Assembly (NCBI RefSeq): GCF_020509005.1
Contig: NC_063021.1
Location: 1,178,001 to 1,242,000 of the forward strand
DNA from: Fulvia fulva
Taxonomy: Eukaryota > Ascomycota > Dothideomycetes > Mycosphaerellales > Mycosphaerellaceae
DNA length: 64,000 nucleotides
Reading direction: 5' to 3'
In this document: positions 10,635 to 22,364 of the stretch, piece by piece
How positions within the stretch are numbered: the stretch's first letter is position 1
Layout: every line of letters begins with the position of its first letter
Notes under the pieces: generated by a model
The model's input: only the letters and a program-made list of their open reading frames with translations
Databases searched by the model: none
What the model was told of the DNA's origin: nothing
Position numbers and translations under genes: made by a program

Positions 10635-12458
10635 CTATACAAGCTTCCCTTTTCCGCCTCTCTTCCCCAACGCCTCGCCAAGCTCACTGATACCTCCCGC
10701 GCTAGTCGTCCTACTCAGAGGCTCTGCACCAAGTCGGCCGCTCAACGCGGCAGCAAGACTGCCGCCTTCAAGCCTCGTGATACCCTTCGTCCTGGATTCG
10801 ATCTGGACAGCAGCCGGCAGCAAGGGTGCAAACCCACTCCTCGGCTCCCGTTCCACACCGCGGCCGATTAGGGCACCTGGACCAGTCTCGAGCTGTGGCA
10901 ATCGATATGGAGCTTGCACACCTGACATGCCCAATGCTTGATCTAGCAGTTGTCGTCGCAAGTGTCGTGCGCGATCTGCAGCATCCGCATCCATGTCGGT
11001 ATCCTCATTGTCTCCCCTGGGGTGGTCTGCGCCGGCTGCGTTCATCATGTTAAAATCGTTGTCCATATCAACCGAGTTCACAGGCGGAGGAGCTGGGGCG
11101 CCGGACTTTTCGCTTCGGGCGACGGCGTGGTAGGCAGGAGGTACGGGCGCGAAAGGATTGTCTCGAATGATGGGCGCCGTGGAAGAGGCCGCCGCCGCTG
11201 CATTGGCCAGATCCGAAAGTGCTGCGAGAGGGTTGGCACGTGCTCCACCCCGTGTCAGGACTTGATGCGATGCACTTCGTTCCATGCCAGTCGCAGCAGC
11301 AGGTGGTTCCGAAGGTGGAGGAGTATCTGTGCCGTTGGTGGGTGCTGTGCCCGCGTCCAGCATCTGTTCATCAGGAACTGTCTCGGCAGACTCCACCACT
11401 TCGCCGTCCACCGATGGCACAGCCGTGTCATTGCTACTCGGCCCTTGCTCTTTCTCTTGTGGTTGGTGGAAGTATTTATAGGTTGCGATCTTGGCAGTCT
11501 CGGTCGCCATGGCAAGCTCTTTGTCGGTGAAGAGTCTCTCGAGGCTGTATGCTGGGGCATCGAACTGTGCGTACTCTCGCTGTGTCCTGGCATCCTTGAA
11601 CGGACTACGTCCACCAGCGAGATACGCAGGAGATTCATTGCCATGATCATCATCTCCATGTGGGAACTTCCGCTTTCTCTTGCCATTCTCGCCCAGTTCG
11701 CCAGGAGCTGGACTTGGGCCGCGATTGTGTCTCAGATGTCTCGTCCTCTTGTTGATCGCTGTTCCGTTCTGACTGGGCGAGCCTGGGTTGTTGCCAATGC
11801 TGAAGTGATTCGGGTGCATGAGCATGGCATTGCTGTCGGCGATATCAAGTTGCTCTTTATCTCGCAGTAGCAGCTGCCGCTTCTTGTGGAGTGTGGTGGA
11901 CAGCCGTTGTCGGATGGTGGCAGAGAGTGCTTTGTGCTCCTCCTCTGCTTGTTGTATTCGCTGCGAGTAAGTCTTGTCGAGCTCGGCGAGTGAGGCATTG
12001 TAGCCGTTGTGCAGTGCTGTCAGGTCGGCATCTCGTCGCTCGATCGCATCGTTGACCTCTCGGACGAAGTCGGTGTATCGCTTGCCAGCCACTGCCCAGT
12101 AGTCTTGTTGTGCAGCTTCATCTTGTGGCAAGCTCAATCCTGCATTGCCATTCGCATCAGCCCTCATGACAGTCTGGATGGCGTCTTGTATGTCGTCGGG
12201 CTGGTCGCCCAGCGGAGCGTCTGGGCCATAAGGGTCGGCGCGAAGCACCAAGGTCATGTCGACCTGGACGGCCTGGAGTTGTGCCCTGTAGTGCTGGTGC
12301 TGGTTCTGGTTGAAGCCATCGAGCATGCCGTTCAGCTTCTCCATGATCCTGTTCCGTCGCACGTCGCGCTTAGTGAGTGGTTGTGTGGGTTGTGGTGAAG
12401 GTGAAGGGCCAAAGGGTGAGGCCTCCCTCATGCCATGGTTGCGGTTGGCGATCGCCAT
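10635..12458 (-). CDS. Sds3-like histone deacetylase complex protein
   Basis: Single exon, 607 residues from ATG at 12458; the frame extends upstream only to a non-ATG codon. The N-terminal third matches the layout of the Sds3/Dep1-type domain of the Rpd3 large deacetylase complex: a basic start (KRDVRRNRIMEKL), a segment HYRAQLQAVQVDMTLVLRAD, then a long coiled coil (about residues 120-200) with ERRDADLTALHNGY and LLLRDKEQLDIADSNAML. After a lysine-rich patch (NGKRKRKFPHGDD) the chain is low-complexity and rich in Ala, Pro and Asp, with a final RGGKGKLV. Such proteins act in the nucleus as scaffolds for transcriptional repression. The family call rests on the coiled-coil part; the C-terminal 350 residues are unassigned. 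The gene is divergent from the GH3 gene at 13178. Confidence 0.65.
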   Translation of the reverse strand: MAIANRNHGMREASPFGPSPSPQPTQPLTKRDVRRNRIMEKLNGMLDGFNQNQHQHYRAQLQAVQVDMTLVLRADPYGPDAPLGDQPDDIQDAIQTVMRADANGNAGLSLPQDEAAQQDYWAVAGKRYTDFVREVNDAIERRDADLTALHNGYNASLAELDKTYSQRIQQAEEEHKALSATIRQRLSTTLHKKRQLLLRDKEQLDIADSNAMLMHPNHFSIGNNPGSPSQNGTAINKRTRHLRHNRGPSPAPGELGENGKRKRKFPHGDDDHGNESPAYLAGGRSPFKDARTQREYAQFDAPAYSLERLFTDKELAMATETAKIATYKYFHQPQEKEQGPSSNDTAVPSVDGEVVESAETVPDEQMLDAGTAPTNGTDTPPPSEPPAAATGMERSASHQVLTRGGARANPLAALSDLANAAAAASSTAPIIRDNPFAPVPPAYHAVARSEKSGAPAPPPVNSVDMDNDFNMMNAAGADHPRGDNEDTDMDADAADRARHLRRQLLDQALGMSGVQAPYRLPQLETGPGALIGRGVEREPRSGFAPLLPAAVQIESRTKGITRLEGGSLAAALSGRLGAEPLSRTTSAGGISELGEALGKRGGKGKLV

Positions 12459-13177
12459 AGCCGCCGACTTATGACAGCGCACGTGGCGTGCTCTCGAGAC
12501 TCGAGGATGTCAAGTCGTTCTGGCGGTGCTGGATGGCAGGTTACAAGCTGGAGAGAGATCGGCGTGGAGGCGGTCGGCGTTGCTGGGTCGTCGAGCTCTT
12601 CCCAGTCGCAACTGTTGGAAGGAAAGATGCTACGATATCACCGACAGGCTACGAGAAGACTGAGGCGTGCATGGGTCGTGGGCAAGTGTGCGATTTGTGT
12701 GAGTGCGGCAGACTGGTAGCAGCAGAAGCCATTGCGGAGTGTCTTCTGATCTGTGCCTGGCCGACATTGACCTCTTCGCTGACTCTCCTTCCTCCTTGGC
12801 CATGCTGCACTCTACATTCACTCGCACCTTCATCTTCATCACCACCAACAGAACACCCGAAGACCACATTACGATGCCACAGCAAACTATCGCCATCGAG
12901 GCTCCAGCTCTGCCTCGTAGCATTCAGCCGAGACACATGCCAGGAACAGGACACTGCGGGAAGCGGGGCCATGCCGTCTACGCGATTCTCTATTTCTCCG
13001 CCTCAAGCACTCACACTATGAACTGCTCGCTCCCTCGGACCATTGCACTCCTTGATGCAGAGGGATCGCATTGAATCGCTTGTATGCGCATTGACGTGCT
13101 CATCATGCCAAGTACAAGATCTCTTGACTCTGTCCTGCTTTCATCTCGTACTGCATTTGCTTTAATCGAAGCTCGCC
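12459..13177. other. Shared divergent promoter region
   Basis: The Sds3-like gene starts leftward at 12458 and the GH3 gene rightward at 13178, so the 719 bp between them must hold both promoters. Pyrimidine-rich runs occur near 12780-12850. The open frame 12488-13021 (+) has no domain and is taken as chance. Confidence 0.5.
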
Positions 13178-15604
13178 ATGCCGTTCTCCAACTTTGGTGT
13201 GCTCCTCGCGGCCATATCGGGCACATTCGCTCACTCATACCATGGCTCAAGCTCATCGTTGGCGAACGCACCTTACAAGAATCCCTCGCTGCCAGTTGAG
13301 ACGCGAGTCCAAGACTTACTCTCCCGCATGACAATCGAAGAAAAGGCCTCCCAGCTCATGCAAGGCGACATTTCAAACTGGCTCAACACAACCACCGGAG
13401 CCTTCAACCACTCCGGTCTCGTTGAGAACTTTGCACAAAAAGCAGGAATGTACTACGTCGGATACCCCATCAGCTGGGAGTGGCTGTCCGAAAACATCAA
13501 GCGTGGTCAAGACTACGCCATCAATGACACCAGACTCGGTATACCTGCAATCGTACAGACTGAAGGTATCCACGGCTTTCTCATTGGCAACGCCACCATC
13601 TTCAACAGTCCCATCGCCCACGCTTGCAGCTGGAACCGCACCCAAGTTCACGAGATGGCACTTCAAATCGGACGAGAGGCTCAGGCCTTGGGTGTGTCTC
13701 AACTGTTTGCCCCTCTAGCAGATCTGGCTCGCGGGCTCAGGTTTGGACGCGTAGAGGAGACTTTTGGCGAAGATACCTATCTCGCCGGAGAGCTGGCATA
13801 TGCCTACACCAAAGCCATCCAGTCTCTAAACGTATCTGCCATGATCAAACACTTCACAGCATCCAGCGAGCCAGAGCAAGGTCTAAACGTCGGGCCCGTG
13901 CACGGAGGCGAGAGGGAACTGCGAACAACTTGGCTGCCAGGGTTCAAGAGGACCATCATCGACGCCGATGCGTGGGCCATCATGAGCGCATACAGTAGCT
14001 ATGATGGAATACCTCAAGTCGCTGACGAATTCACCCTAACCGACATTCTGCGAACCGAGTGGGGCTATGAGTACTACGTGTCCTCCGACGCTGGCGCGAC
14101 AGACAGACTGGCCAGCCCCTTCCAGATCTGCCCATCCCCATTGAACACATACAACAACCCCATCACCGGAGGCAACGAATGTGTCACCCTGAACGCCTTG
14201 CCAGCGGGCAACGACGTCGAAATGGGTGGCGGTAGCTTCAACTTCCGCTCAATCCCAGACCTCGTGGCCGCTGGTCGTCTCAGTGAAGATGTGGTCGATC
14301 TTGCGGTGAGCAGAGTCTTACGCACAAAGTTCACGATGGGACTCTTCGAGACGCCGTATCAGATCGCGCCAGCGAGCGAGTGGGATAACATCATCAATAC
14401 ACCTGCCGCGAAGCAGCTTGCTCGAGAGCAGGATCGGGATAGTATTGTGTTGCTGAAGAATAATCATGACGTCTTGCCTATCGCGAAGGATAAGAAGGTA
14501 GCTGTCATTGGTCCGATGGCGCATGGTATGTTGATGACGTGAGCTACTGAGACTGGTCAGCGTTACTTACTGTCGTGTGCAGGCTTCATGAACTATGGTG
14601 ACTACGTCGTCAACGGCAGTCAATACCGCGGCGTGACGCCTCTCGATGGCATCCGCCTTGCTCTCGGCAACGACAGCGTGACTTACGCACAAGGTACCGA
14701 GCGTTGGAGCCTTGATCAAAGTGGTTTTCCGGAAGCCATTTCAGCAGCTGAGGACGCGGACGTAGCAGTTATGGTGGTGGGTACATGGTCTCGGGACCAG
14801 TTCCAGCTCTGGCAAGGCTTCAACGCCACCACCGGCGAACATGTCGATCAATCGTCGCTTGATCTCGTTGGCGCTATGAGGCCACTCGTCGAAGCCATCA
14901 TCAACACCACCACACCCACCGTCGTCGTCTTCAGCTCCGGCAAACCAGTGACGGAAGCGTGGATCTCCAACACCACAGCCAGTCTCGTGCAGCAATTCTA
15001 CCCATCCGAGGAAGGCGGCAACGCCCTCGCAGATATCCTCTTCGGAGATGTCAACCCCAGTGGCAAACTCACCGTCTCTTTCCCGACGGATGTTGGAACC
15101 CTCCCAGTCTATTACGACCACCTGAACTCCGCCCGACAGATCGGAGACTCGGGTTTCCTTGGTGAAGATGGTGTGCTCTACTTCGGCCATCAGTACGTCC
15201 TCGGTACTCCAGATCCGTGGTTTCCATTCGGATATGGCCTTTCGTACACCAATTTCACTTACTCCAACGTTACACTGTCGGCCACCAACGTCTCTGCCTC
15301 CGACACCATCACCGCGAGTGTCGAAGTGACGAACGAGGGTGATCGTGATGGCGCTGAGGTGGTGCAGCTGTATGTGAAAGATGTGCTGGCGAGTGTTGAT
15401 GTACCGAACATTCAGCTCAAGGGTTTCGACAAAGTGTTCATCCCGGCTGGAGAGACGCAGGAAGTAGCGATTGAGTTGCAGGTCAGCGAGGTAGGACTGT
15501 GGGACAAGAAGATGAAGTATGTGGTCGAGCCGGGGGAGTATGTGGTTTTCCTGAGCAAGAGTAGTGCGGACAGGGCACAAAATGCGTCGTTCTGGGTCAG
15601 CTGA
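13178..15604 (+). CDS. Secreted GH3 beta-glucosidase/beta-xylosidase-type glycosidase
   Basis: Two exons, 13178-14525 and 14583-15604, 789 residues. The 57-nt intron (GTATGT...GTGCAG) interrupts IGPMAHG-FMNYGDY; reading through it gives an early stop. A signal peptide (MPFSNFGVLLAAISGTFAHS) and many N-x-S/T sites fit secretion. The N-terminal barrel carries FAPLADLARGLRFGRVEETFGED and IKHFTASSEPEQG; the catalytic nucleophile is the Asp of SSDAGATDRL (about residue 304), a context used by one ascomycete GH3 subfamily instead of the commoner SDW. The second alpha/beta domain begins after the intron, and the C-terminus (about 690-789) is a fibronectin-III-like fold (TASVEVTNEGDRDGAEVVQLYV). The enzyme removes glucose or xylose from the non-reducing ends of plant or fungal glycans; exact specificity is not readable from sequence. 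Confidence 0.92.
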
Positions 15605-16878
15605 AGAGGAGGCGAGCGGTAGATGTAGAATTTGGTTCTGCTCTCGTTCCCGCCTTGTCGGGCCTGCAGCAGAAATCGAGCATCCCAGTCCGAAACAGTT
15701 TCCTGGTCTGGACATAGCGGTGATAAGGCTAACGGCAGTATGAGCCATAGTGACGATCCTTGGCATGCAGAAGATATCGTGCGGCTCGCGTGCGGAGCTG
15801 CAAGCCTCTTCCCAGCTTGATAAGCTGTGCAGAGACGGGTGCCCGGGGTAAGCACTTTTTTCGTCGGTACTTCACGGACACCACATTGTTTGCGTGATTC
15901 TTCGCTCGTGTCATATCCTGCTTGCGTCGTCAAGACATGTTCGTGCGTAGGAGGTCCGGGAAGGCATTGCTCGCGACTTTTTGGCCGATGTTGCGAATTT
16001 GACGACGGGAGTGGTATCCGGACATGGACGTAGCTCGGGCATGCCGTGGCTCCTTCGTAAGGCTTGGTGGAGCTCGACATGGGTGTTCGCTACGTGACTC
16101 ACGATGATTCTGAGCGGATGCCCTAAGTCGGTTGAGATGTGTGAAGCTGGAGGCTGTGTAGTGGGAGGTATGGCCAGATATGGAAAGCGGTGTGCCTGTA
16201 GGTGTGTTGTCAGCGCGGCAGATGCGAGATAGCTGCTGTACCATGTGTGTCGGTGGGATGCGCCTGCTGTGCCACACAGACCACTGGCTGTTGCGGAAAG
16301 GACGAGGTTCTCTTGCTTATTCCAAGAAGATTGATGTGTTTGTGCATGACCAAGCGAGTGCCTACGCCCAGGCAAGAACAAGGAGTTGCAGAGAGAAGGT
16401 GTGTTCGGGGTTTAGCAATTCGAACTCCGATGCATGACAATGACCATGCCGATATACATGTAGCTAAACCCTAAGAATGATGTCGCTGATGTCGCTGGAC
16501 CTTCCAAGTTCCCACATGTTGACTCGATTTGTGCTCTGCCATTATTATTATTAAGCCTTCCAAAGTTAAAACGTCATTGCGTTAACTCCGTTTAAGCAGT
16601 CGACTTCACTGCTGGCCACGGCAGCGGCACGGTAGCTCGTCTTTGCCCAAGAGTATCCATCCGCCTCTGCTGTTTGTACAATTCTTCCATTCCCTTCCTT
16701 GTTCCTCTTCCCTTGTCGCGTCGCGCGCGTCCAAACAAAAAGTCTAGCATCCTGCCATCACGCAGGCCTACCATTCCTTCACTGACGACCGCATTGCTGG
16801 CCTTACCCTACCTCTGGATCCCGGGTGGAGACGTACTGGCCACGACACGAACCTTCAACCTACAAGGGCTCCCACAAC
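15605..16878. other. Intergenic: GH3 terminator and ABC transporter promoter
   Basis: Over 1.2 kb without a supported gene. Open frames on both strands are short and mutually overlapping. A TTA-repeat patch (attattattatta) lies at about 16540-16555, and a C/T-rich leader precedes the transporter. Confidence 0.45.
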
Positions 16879-19800
16879 ATGTGGGGGTCGTCTGTAGATG
16901 AGCGCAGGCTCACTCGGCAAGACACTGGAAATGTGCCGACCAACCAATGGCATCGAGGAGACCCTCAACCAGATGCTGGGAGAAACCACGCAGCTCTCCA
17001 TCCGACTGAAGAGGTAGAGAGTGATGAAGATGGGAAGGATCGCTCTGCCGCAGGCACATGGGGAGAGCGAGATGTCGGAGGCTTCGACCCCGAGGAAGCA
17101 ATGCAGGACTATGAGGCTTTGCGTCGCAACCTCACGCACTTGTCAAAGACTAGATCTCGCGACACACAAGGAAGCAAAGGAGGCGGTCTTCGAAGGGTCG
17201 CGACCAATGCTAGTGCTAAGAGCCGCAAGCAGTCAATCGCAGACCGACGAGGAGCATCTCGAACGACGACGAACGATCAGCGACCTACAGAGCACGACAA
17301 GGACGAGCTGGGTGATATTGAGGCAGGTCCGCGAGATGACGATGACAACGACGACTTCGAACTCGATCGATTTATGAAAGAAGGCCATTTCGAGAAGCGC
17401 TGTGACGGCCACTCGCACAAGAAAGTCGGTGTCATCTACAAGGACCTGACTGTCAAGGGCGTTGGTTCGACGACCAGCTTCGTCAGAACCCTTCCAGATG
17501 CCATCCTAGGCACTTTCGGTCCTGATCTTTACCACATCATCGCCAGATTTGTTCCCGCGCTTGCACGACGAACGGGTGAGACTCGTACCCTGGTCAACGG
17601 CTTCACTGGCTGCGTCCGCGATGGGGAGATGATGCTTGTGCTGGGCCGACCAGGAGCTGGATGCTCGACTTTCCTCAAGGCGATTTCGAACAACCGCGAG
17701 TCGTATGCCGAAGTCACTGGGGATGTTTCCTATGGTGGAATACCTGCCGACAAACAGAAGAAGATGTACCGCGGCGAGGTCAACTACAATCCAGAAGACG
17801 ATATCCACTTCGCCACTCTCAACGTCTGGCAAACCTTCACCTTCGCTTTGATGAACAAGACCAAGAAGAAGGCGCAGGAAGACATCCCAGTCATCGCCAA
17901 TGCACTGATGAAGATGTTTGGCATCACTCATACCGAGTACACATTGGTGGGTGACGAATACACTCGTGGTGTCTCTGGTGGCGAACGCAAGCGTGTCTCC
18001 ATTGCGGAAACACTGGCCAGCAAGTCTACTGTCATCTGCTGGGACAACTCCACGCGTGGTTTGGACGCATCGACAGCACTCGACTATGCCAGGTCACTCC
18101 GTATCATGACTGATGTCTCCAACAGAACGACTCTTGTGACGCTATACCAAGCTGGAGAGGGCATCTACGAGCTCATGGACAAGGTCGTGGTTATCGACCA
18201 AGGCCGAGAAATCTACTCTGGCCCAGCCAACGAGGCCAGACAGTATTTCATTGACCTTGGCTTTGAAGCTCCTGACCGACAGACTACTGCCGACTTCCTC
18301 ACGGCGTGTACTGACCCAGTGGAGCGTAAGTTTCGAGCTGGTTACGAGGATCGTACCCCAAAGACACCAGAAGAGCTGGAGAAGGCCTTCCGCCAGTCGT
18401 CCAACTACCAAAGGGTACTCGAAGACATAAAAGACTACGAAAAGTACCTGGAAGAGTCTAACTATGAAGATGCAAAGCGTTTCGAAGGTGCCGTTCAGGA
18501 AGGCAAGTCGAAGAGAGTGTCTAAGAAGAGCTCATACACAGTCTCCTTCCCACGTCAAGTCATGGCTTGCACGAAGCGCGAGTTCTGGCTACTGCTTGGC
18601 GACACTACGACCCTTTGGACGAAGCTCTTCATTATCATTAGCAACGGTCTCATCGTCGGCTCCCTCTTCTATGGCCAGCCAGAAAACACTGAGGGTTCTT
18701 TCACTCGTGGTGGTGCTCTCTTCTTCTCGATTCTGTTCCTCGGATGGCTGCAACTCACAGAGCTTATGAAGGCTGTGAGTGGGCGAGCAGTCGTTGCGAG
18801 GCACAAAGATTACGCCTTCTACCGACCAAGCGCTGTCACAATCGCCCGTGTTGTGGCTGATCTGCCTGTCATCTTTGTCCAGGTACTGATCTTTGGTATC
18901 ATCATGTACTTCATGACCAACCTCACGATCACCGCCGGACGATTCTTCATCTACATGCTCTTCGTCTACATCACCACGATCCTCCTTACTGCGCTGTACC
19001 GCATGTTTGCTTCAGTCTCGCCCGAGATCGACACAGCAGTGCGGTTCTCAGGTATCGCGCTGAACTTGCTGGTCATCTATACCGGTTACGTGATACCTCG
19101 ACCACAGCTTTTGACAAAGTACATCTGGTTTGGCTGGATCTACTGGATCAATCCTCTGTCTTACAGCTTCGAAGCGGTACTCTCGAACGAATTCGCTGGC
19201 AGGACAATGCAGTGTGCCGAGTCTCAGCTCGTGCCGCAGGGTCCTGGTATCGATCACGCCTACCAAGGTTGTGCCATCGCTGGAGCCGACGTCAATGGTC
19301 AGTCAGTGACGGGCTCAGCCTACCTCAACGCTCAATACAACTATTCGAGGTCGAACTTATGGCGCAACTTTGGTGTGGTCATCGCATTCATCTTCCTGTA
19401 CCTCATCGTCACGGTCATCTGCACGGAGCTGTTCTCATTCGCCAATACTGGAGGAGGCGCTCTTATCTTCAAGAAGTCCAAGCGTGCTAAGCAGGCCGTC
19501 AAGGAGTCACCTCCAGCTGATGAAGAGAAGGCAGGTGCTGCAGGGGACAACTCGAGCGGTTCCAAGAAGGAGAGTGGCATGGACTCGTCAGACGACTCGT
19601 CAGACGATGACAAGGAGAACGAGGCCCTCGATCAGATCACCAAGAGCGAGAGTATCTTCACCTGGCGTGACGTCGAGTACACGGTTCCTTACCTTGGCGG
19701 CGAGCGGAAGCTTCTCAACAAGGTCAACGGCTACGCAAAGCCTGGTGTCATGGTCGCACTCGTTGGCGCTTCTGGTGCTGGGAAGACCACTCTGCTCAAC

Positions 19801-21639
19801 ACTCTAGCCCAGCGTCAGACTATGGGTGTTGTCAGCGGAGAGATGTTCGTTGACGGTCGACCTCTCGGGCCTGAGTTCCAGCGCAACACCGGCTTCTGCT
19901 TGCAGGGTGATCTCCACGACGGCACAGCCACCATCCGTGAGGCCCTTGAGTTCTCTGCTGTCCTCCGACAAGACGCCAGTGTTCCACGTTCTGAGAAGAT
20001 CGCATACGTTGACACTATCATCGATCTCCTCGAGTTGAACGACTTGCAAGATGCCATCATCATGAGTCTCGGTGTCGAGCAGCGAAAGCGTTTGACTATT
20101 GGTGTTGAGCTCGCTGCTAAGCCATCCCTTCTGCTCTTCTTGGACGAGCCAACGTCGGGTCTGGACTCTCAAAGCGCCTACTCCATCGTCCGATTCCTGA
20201 AGAAGCTCGCACGTGCCGGTCAAGCGATCGTGTGCACAATCCACCAGCCCAGCTCAGTGCTCATACAACAATTCGACATGATTCTCGCCCTTAACCCCGG
20301 TGGTAACACATTCTACTTCGGCCCTGTGGGCGAGAACGGGAAGAATGTAGTCCAATACTTCTCCGAACGTGGCGTCGACTGCCCACCCAACAAGAATGTC
20401 GCCGAATTCATCCTCGAAACCGCCGCCCGACCACACAAGCGTGAGGACGGCAAGCGCATCGACTGGAACGAGGAGTGGCGCAATTCTCCTCAAGCCCAAA
20501 ACGTCATTGAAGAGATCGAAGGCCTCAAGCTCACGCGCAGCAAGACGCAAACGACCGCCAGACGCAAGGAACAGGAGAAGGAATACGCCGCTAGTGTCGT
20601 TTTGCAGTGTACTGAGTTGCTCAAGCGTACTGCAAAGCAATACTGGCGCGACCCATCCTACATCTACGGCAAGCTCTTCGTCTCGGTCATCATTGGAATC
20701 TTCAACGGCTTCACCTTCTGGCAGCTCGGTAACTCCATCCAGGACATGCAGAACCGCATGTTCACGGCTTTCTTGATCCTCACGATCCCACCCACCATCG
20801 TCAACGCGGTCGTGCCCAAATTCTTCACAAACATGGCCCTCTGGCAAGCGCGAGAGTATCCCTCCCGTATCTACGGCTGGTTCGCCTTTACCACAGCCCA
20901 AGTCATCGCCGAAATCCCACCCGCCATCATCGGTGCTCTGGTTTACTGGGTGCTCTGGTACTGGGCAACAGGTCTCCCCACCGAGAGTGCAGTCTCCGGC
21001 TACGTCTTCCTGATGACGATGCTGTTCTTCCTCTTCCAAGCCAGCTGGGGCCAATGGATCTGTGCTTTCGCGCCGTCCTTCACGGTCATCTCGAATGTGC
21101 TGCCGTTCTTCTTCGTCATGTTCTCGCTGTTCAACGGAGTCGTGCGACCTTACTCGATGCTGCCGGTCTTCTGGCGGTACTGGATGTATTGGGTTAACCC
21201 ATCGACCTGGTGGATTGGTGGTGTCTTGGCTGCGACTCTCGATGGGGTCCCGATCAAGTGTACCGAGACGGAGACGGCTCATTTCGATGCGCCGCCTGGT
21301 CAGACTTGCGCTTCGTATGCCAGTGCTTTTGCACAGTCTGCTGGCGGGTATTTGCTGAACCCACAGGCGAGCACGGACTGCCAGTACTGCCAGTACACCA
21401 ACGCCAACCAGTATCTTGATACGCTGAACATCAGCGCGGGTGACAAGTGGAGAGACTTCGGCATCTTCCTCGTCTTCGTCTTCACGAATTGGTTCTTGGT
21501 GTACTTCTTCATCTGGAGCGTTCGTGTCAAGGGCTGGAGCTTTGGCTTTGGTCCACTTTTCGGCTTCTTTTCGAAGGTCATTGACCGTGTTAAGGCTCCT
21601 TTCAAGAAGTCTGGCAAGAAGCAGGAGAGTGATGAGTAG
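16879..21639 (+). CDS. PDR/CDR-type full-size ABC multidrug transporter (ABC-G)
   Basis: Intronless, 1,586 residues from ATG 16879 (MWGSSVDERRL); the frame extends to 16825 only by a GTG. Domain order is NBD1-TMD1-NBD2-TMD2, diagnostic for the pleiotropic drug resistance subfamily. NBD1 has the degenerate PDR Walker A GRPGAGCST (Cys replaces Lys, about residue 256), signature VSGGERKRVS (about 365) and CWDNSTRGLD (about 387). NBD2 has canonical GASGAGKTT (about 963), the variant signature LGVEQRKRLTIG (about 1065) and LFLDEPTSGLD (about 1086). Each half has six hydrophobic helices, with a cysteine-bearing extracellular loop before the last helix of the second half. A Ser/Asp/Lys-rich linker precedes NBD2. 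Such pumps export azoles, plant defence compounds or own metabolites from the plasma membrane. Substrate cannot be told from sequence. Confidence 0.95.
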   Translation: MWGSSVDERRLTRQDTGNVPTNQWHRGDPQPDAGRNHAALHPTEEVESDEDGKDRSAAGTWGERDVGGFDPEEAMQDYEALRRNLTHLSKTRSRDTQGSKGGGLRRVATNASAKSRKQSIADRRGASRTTTNDQRPTEHDKDELGDIEAGPRDDDDNDDFELDRFMKEGHFEKRCDGHSHKKVGVIYKDLTVKGVGSTTSFVRTLPDAILGTFGPDLYHIIARFVPALARRTGETRTLVNGFTGCVRDGEMMLVLGRPGAGCSTFLKAISNNRESYAEVTGDVSYGGIPADKQKKMYRGEVNYNPEDDIHFATLNVWQTFTFALMNKTKKKAQEDIPVIANALMKMFGITHTEYTLVGDEYTRGVSGGERKRVSIAETLASKSTVICWDNSTRGLDASTALDYARSLRIMTDVSNRTTLVTLYQAGEGIYELMDKVVVIDQGREIYSGPANEARQYFIDLGFEAPDRQTTADFLTACTDPVERKFRAGYEDRTPKTPEELEKAFRQSSNYQRVLEDIKDYEKYLEESNYEDAKRFEGAVQEGKSKRVSKKSSYTVSFPRQVMACTKREFWLLLGDTTTLWTKLFIIISNGLIVGSLFYGQPENTEGSFTRGGALFFSILFLGWLQLTELMKAVSGRAVVARHKDYAFYRPSAVTIARVVADLPVIFVQVLIFGIIMYFMTNLTITAGRFFIYMLFVYITTILLTALYRMFASVSPEIDTAVRFSGIALNLLVIYTGYVIPRPQLLTKYIWFGWIYWINPLSYSFEAVLSNEFAGRTMQCAESQLVPQGPGIDHAYQGCAIAGADVNGQSVTGSAYLNAQYNYSRSNLWRNFGVVIAFIFLYLIVTVICTELFSFANTGGGALIFKKSKRAKQAVKESPPADEEKAGAAGDNSSGSKKESGMDSSDDSSDDDKENEALDQITKSESIFTWRDVEYTVPYLGGERKLLNKVNGYAKPGVMVALVGASGAGKTTLLNTLAQRQTMGVVSGEMFVDGRPLGPEFQRNTGFCLQGDLHDGTATIREALEFSAVLRQDASVPRSEKIAYVDTIIDLLELNDLQDAIIMSLGVEQRKRLTIGVELAAKPSLLLFLDEPTSGLDSQSAYSIVRFLKKLARAGQAIVCTIHQPSSVLIQQFDMILALNPGGNTFYFGPVGENGKNVVQYFSERGVDCPPNKNVAEFILETAARPHKREDGKRIDWNEEWRNSPQAQNVIEEIEGLKLTRSKTQTTARRKEQEKEYAASVVLQCTELLKRTAKQYWRDPSYIYGKLFVSVIIGIFNGFTFWQLGNSIQDMQNRMFTAFLILTIPPTIVNAVVPKFFTNMALWQAREYPSRIYGWFAFTTAQVIAEIPPAIIGALVYWVLWYWATGLPTESAVSGYVFLMTMLFFLFQASWGQWICAFAPSFTVISNVLPFFFVMFSLFNGVVRPYSMLPVFWRYWMYWVNPSTWWIGGVLAATLDGVPIKCTETETAHFDAPPGQTCASYASAFAQSAGGYLLNPQASTDCQYCQYTNANQYLDTLNISAGDKWRDFGIFLVFVFTNWFLVYFFIWSVRVKGWSFGFGPLFGFFSKVIDRVKAPFKKSGKKQESDE

Positions 21640-22364
21640 GCTGGATATGCGCAGTCCATGGTCATTAGCGAGGCGTTTTTAGGTGGTTTCAGCGAAAATG
21701 TTAGAAGGATAGATGACGACAGCGGATTGTCTGAGTAGCGGTAATGATACTTCACAATGGTATTCATGGCGATACGTATTTTCATGTTTTACCGAGTGGC
21801 CGCGTTACGTGTATTGCATGAGGAGCATCCCGTTGCTCATCGGACGCGGTCCCGTCTTCATGAAGGGTGTTGATCGCGGCTTCCGGATCCAGCGGCAGCA
21901 TTGTTGTACAGCATACACTCCTGGTATACAGTGGAAGCTCTGTCGTGACATGTCGTGCAGAGAGGGGAGAAGTGACCAGGACAGCAAGGTGGAGCCGAAG
22001 ACGATGCCGCGACCGCCAAGGCCAATGCCAGCTTCTCGGTCATGAATTGTCGCGACTATCATAACATCATCGACGACGCGTCAACATCTTCCGAACTGGC
22101 GACGACGAGTGTTTGCACGCGAGTGGACGGAAGAACAGCTTGGATTCATTGCATGGCACATGGCACCTCTACTCTGGATACGCTTCAGCAGTTGCCATCC
22201 GGCATTGCATCAGGGGGACATGATCCACCTAAGAGCATGGCAACAACACCTCCACTCGGCCACGTGCTGCATGAGCAGGTGGGGACAAAGACGTAGGCAG
22301 TGTATATATGCTGGAAGCAGCTAAGTGGACGTATACGCGGTAGGGAAAACCATTGCTCTACATC
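21640..22364. other. Intergenic: transporter 3' end and GH35 promoter
   Basis: No gene seen. A TATA-like tgtatatatgc lies at about 22301-22312, some 55-65 bp before the GH35 start codon. Confidence 0.45.

Noticed and set aside
10950..11870. 306-codon plus-strand frame opposite the Sds3-like gene
   Set aside because: It is Cys/Arg/Trp-rich without domain and antisense to a better supported gene.
12488..13021. 177-codon frame in the divergent promoter
   Set aside because: Cys-rich chance frame with no recognisable motif, covering the space needed by two promoters.
14741..15766. 341-codon open frame antisense to the GH3 gene
   Set aside because: It overlaps the conserved GH3 exon on the opposite strand, and its composition is that of a shadow frame.
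20254..21282. 342-codon open frame antisense to the PDR transporter
   Set aside because: It lies wholly within a strongly conserved coding exon, has no domain, and is a by-product of codon bias.
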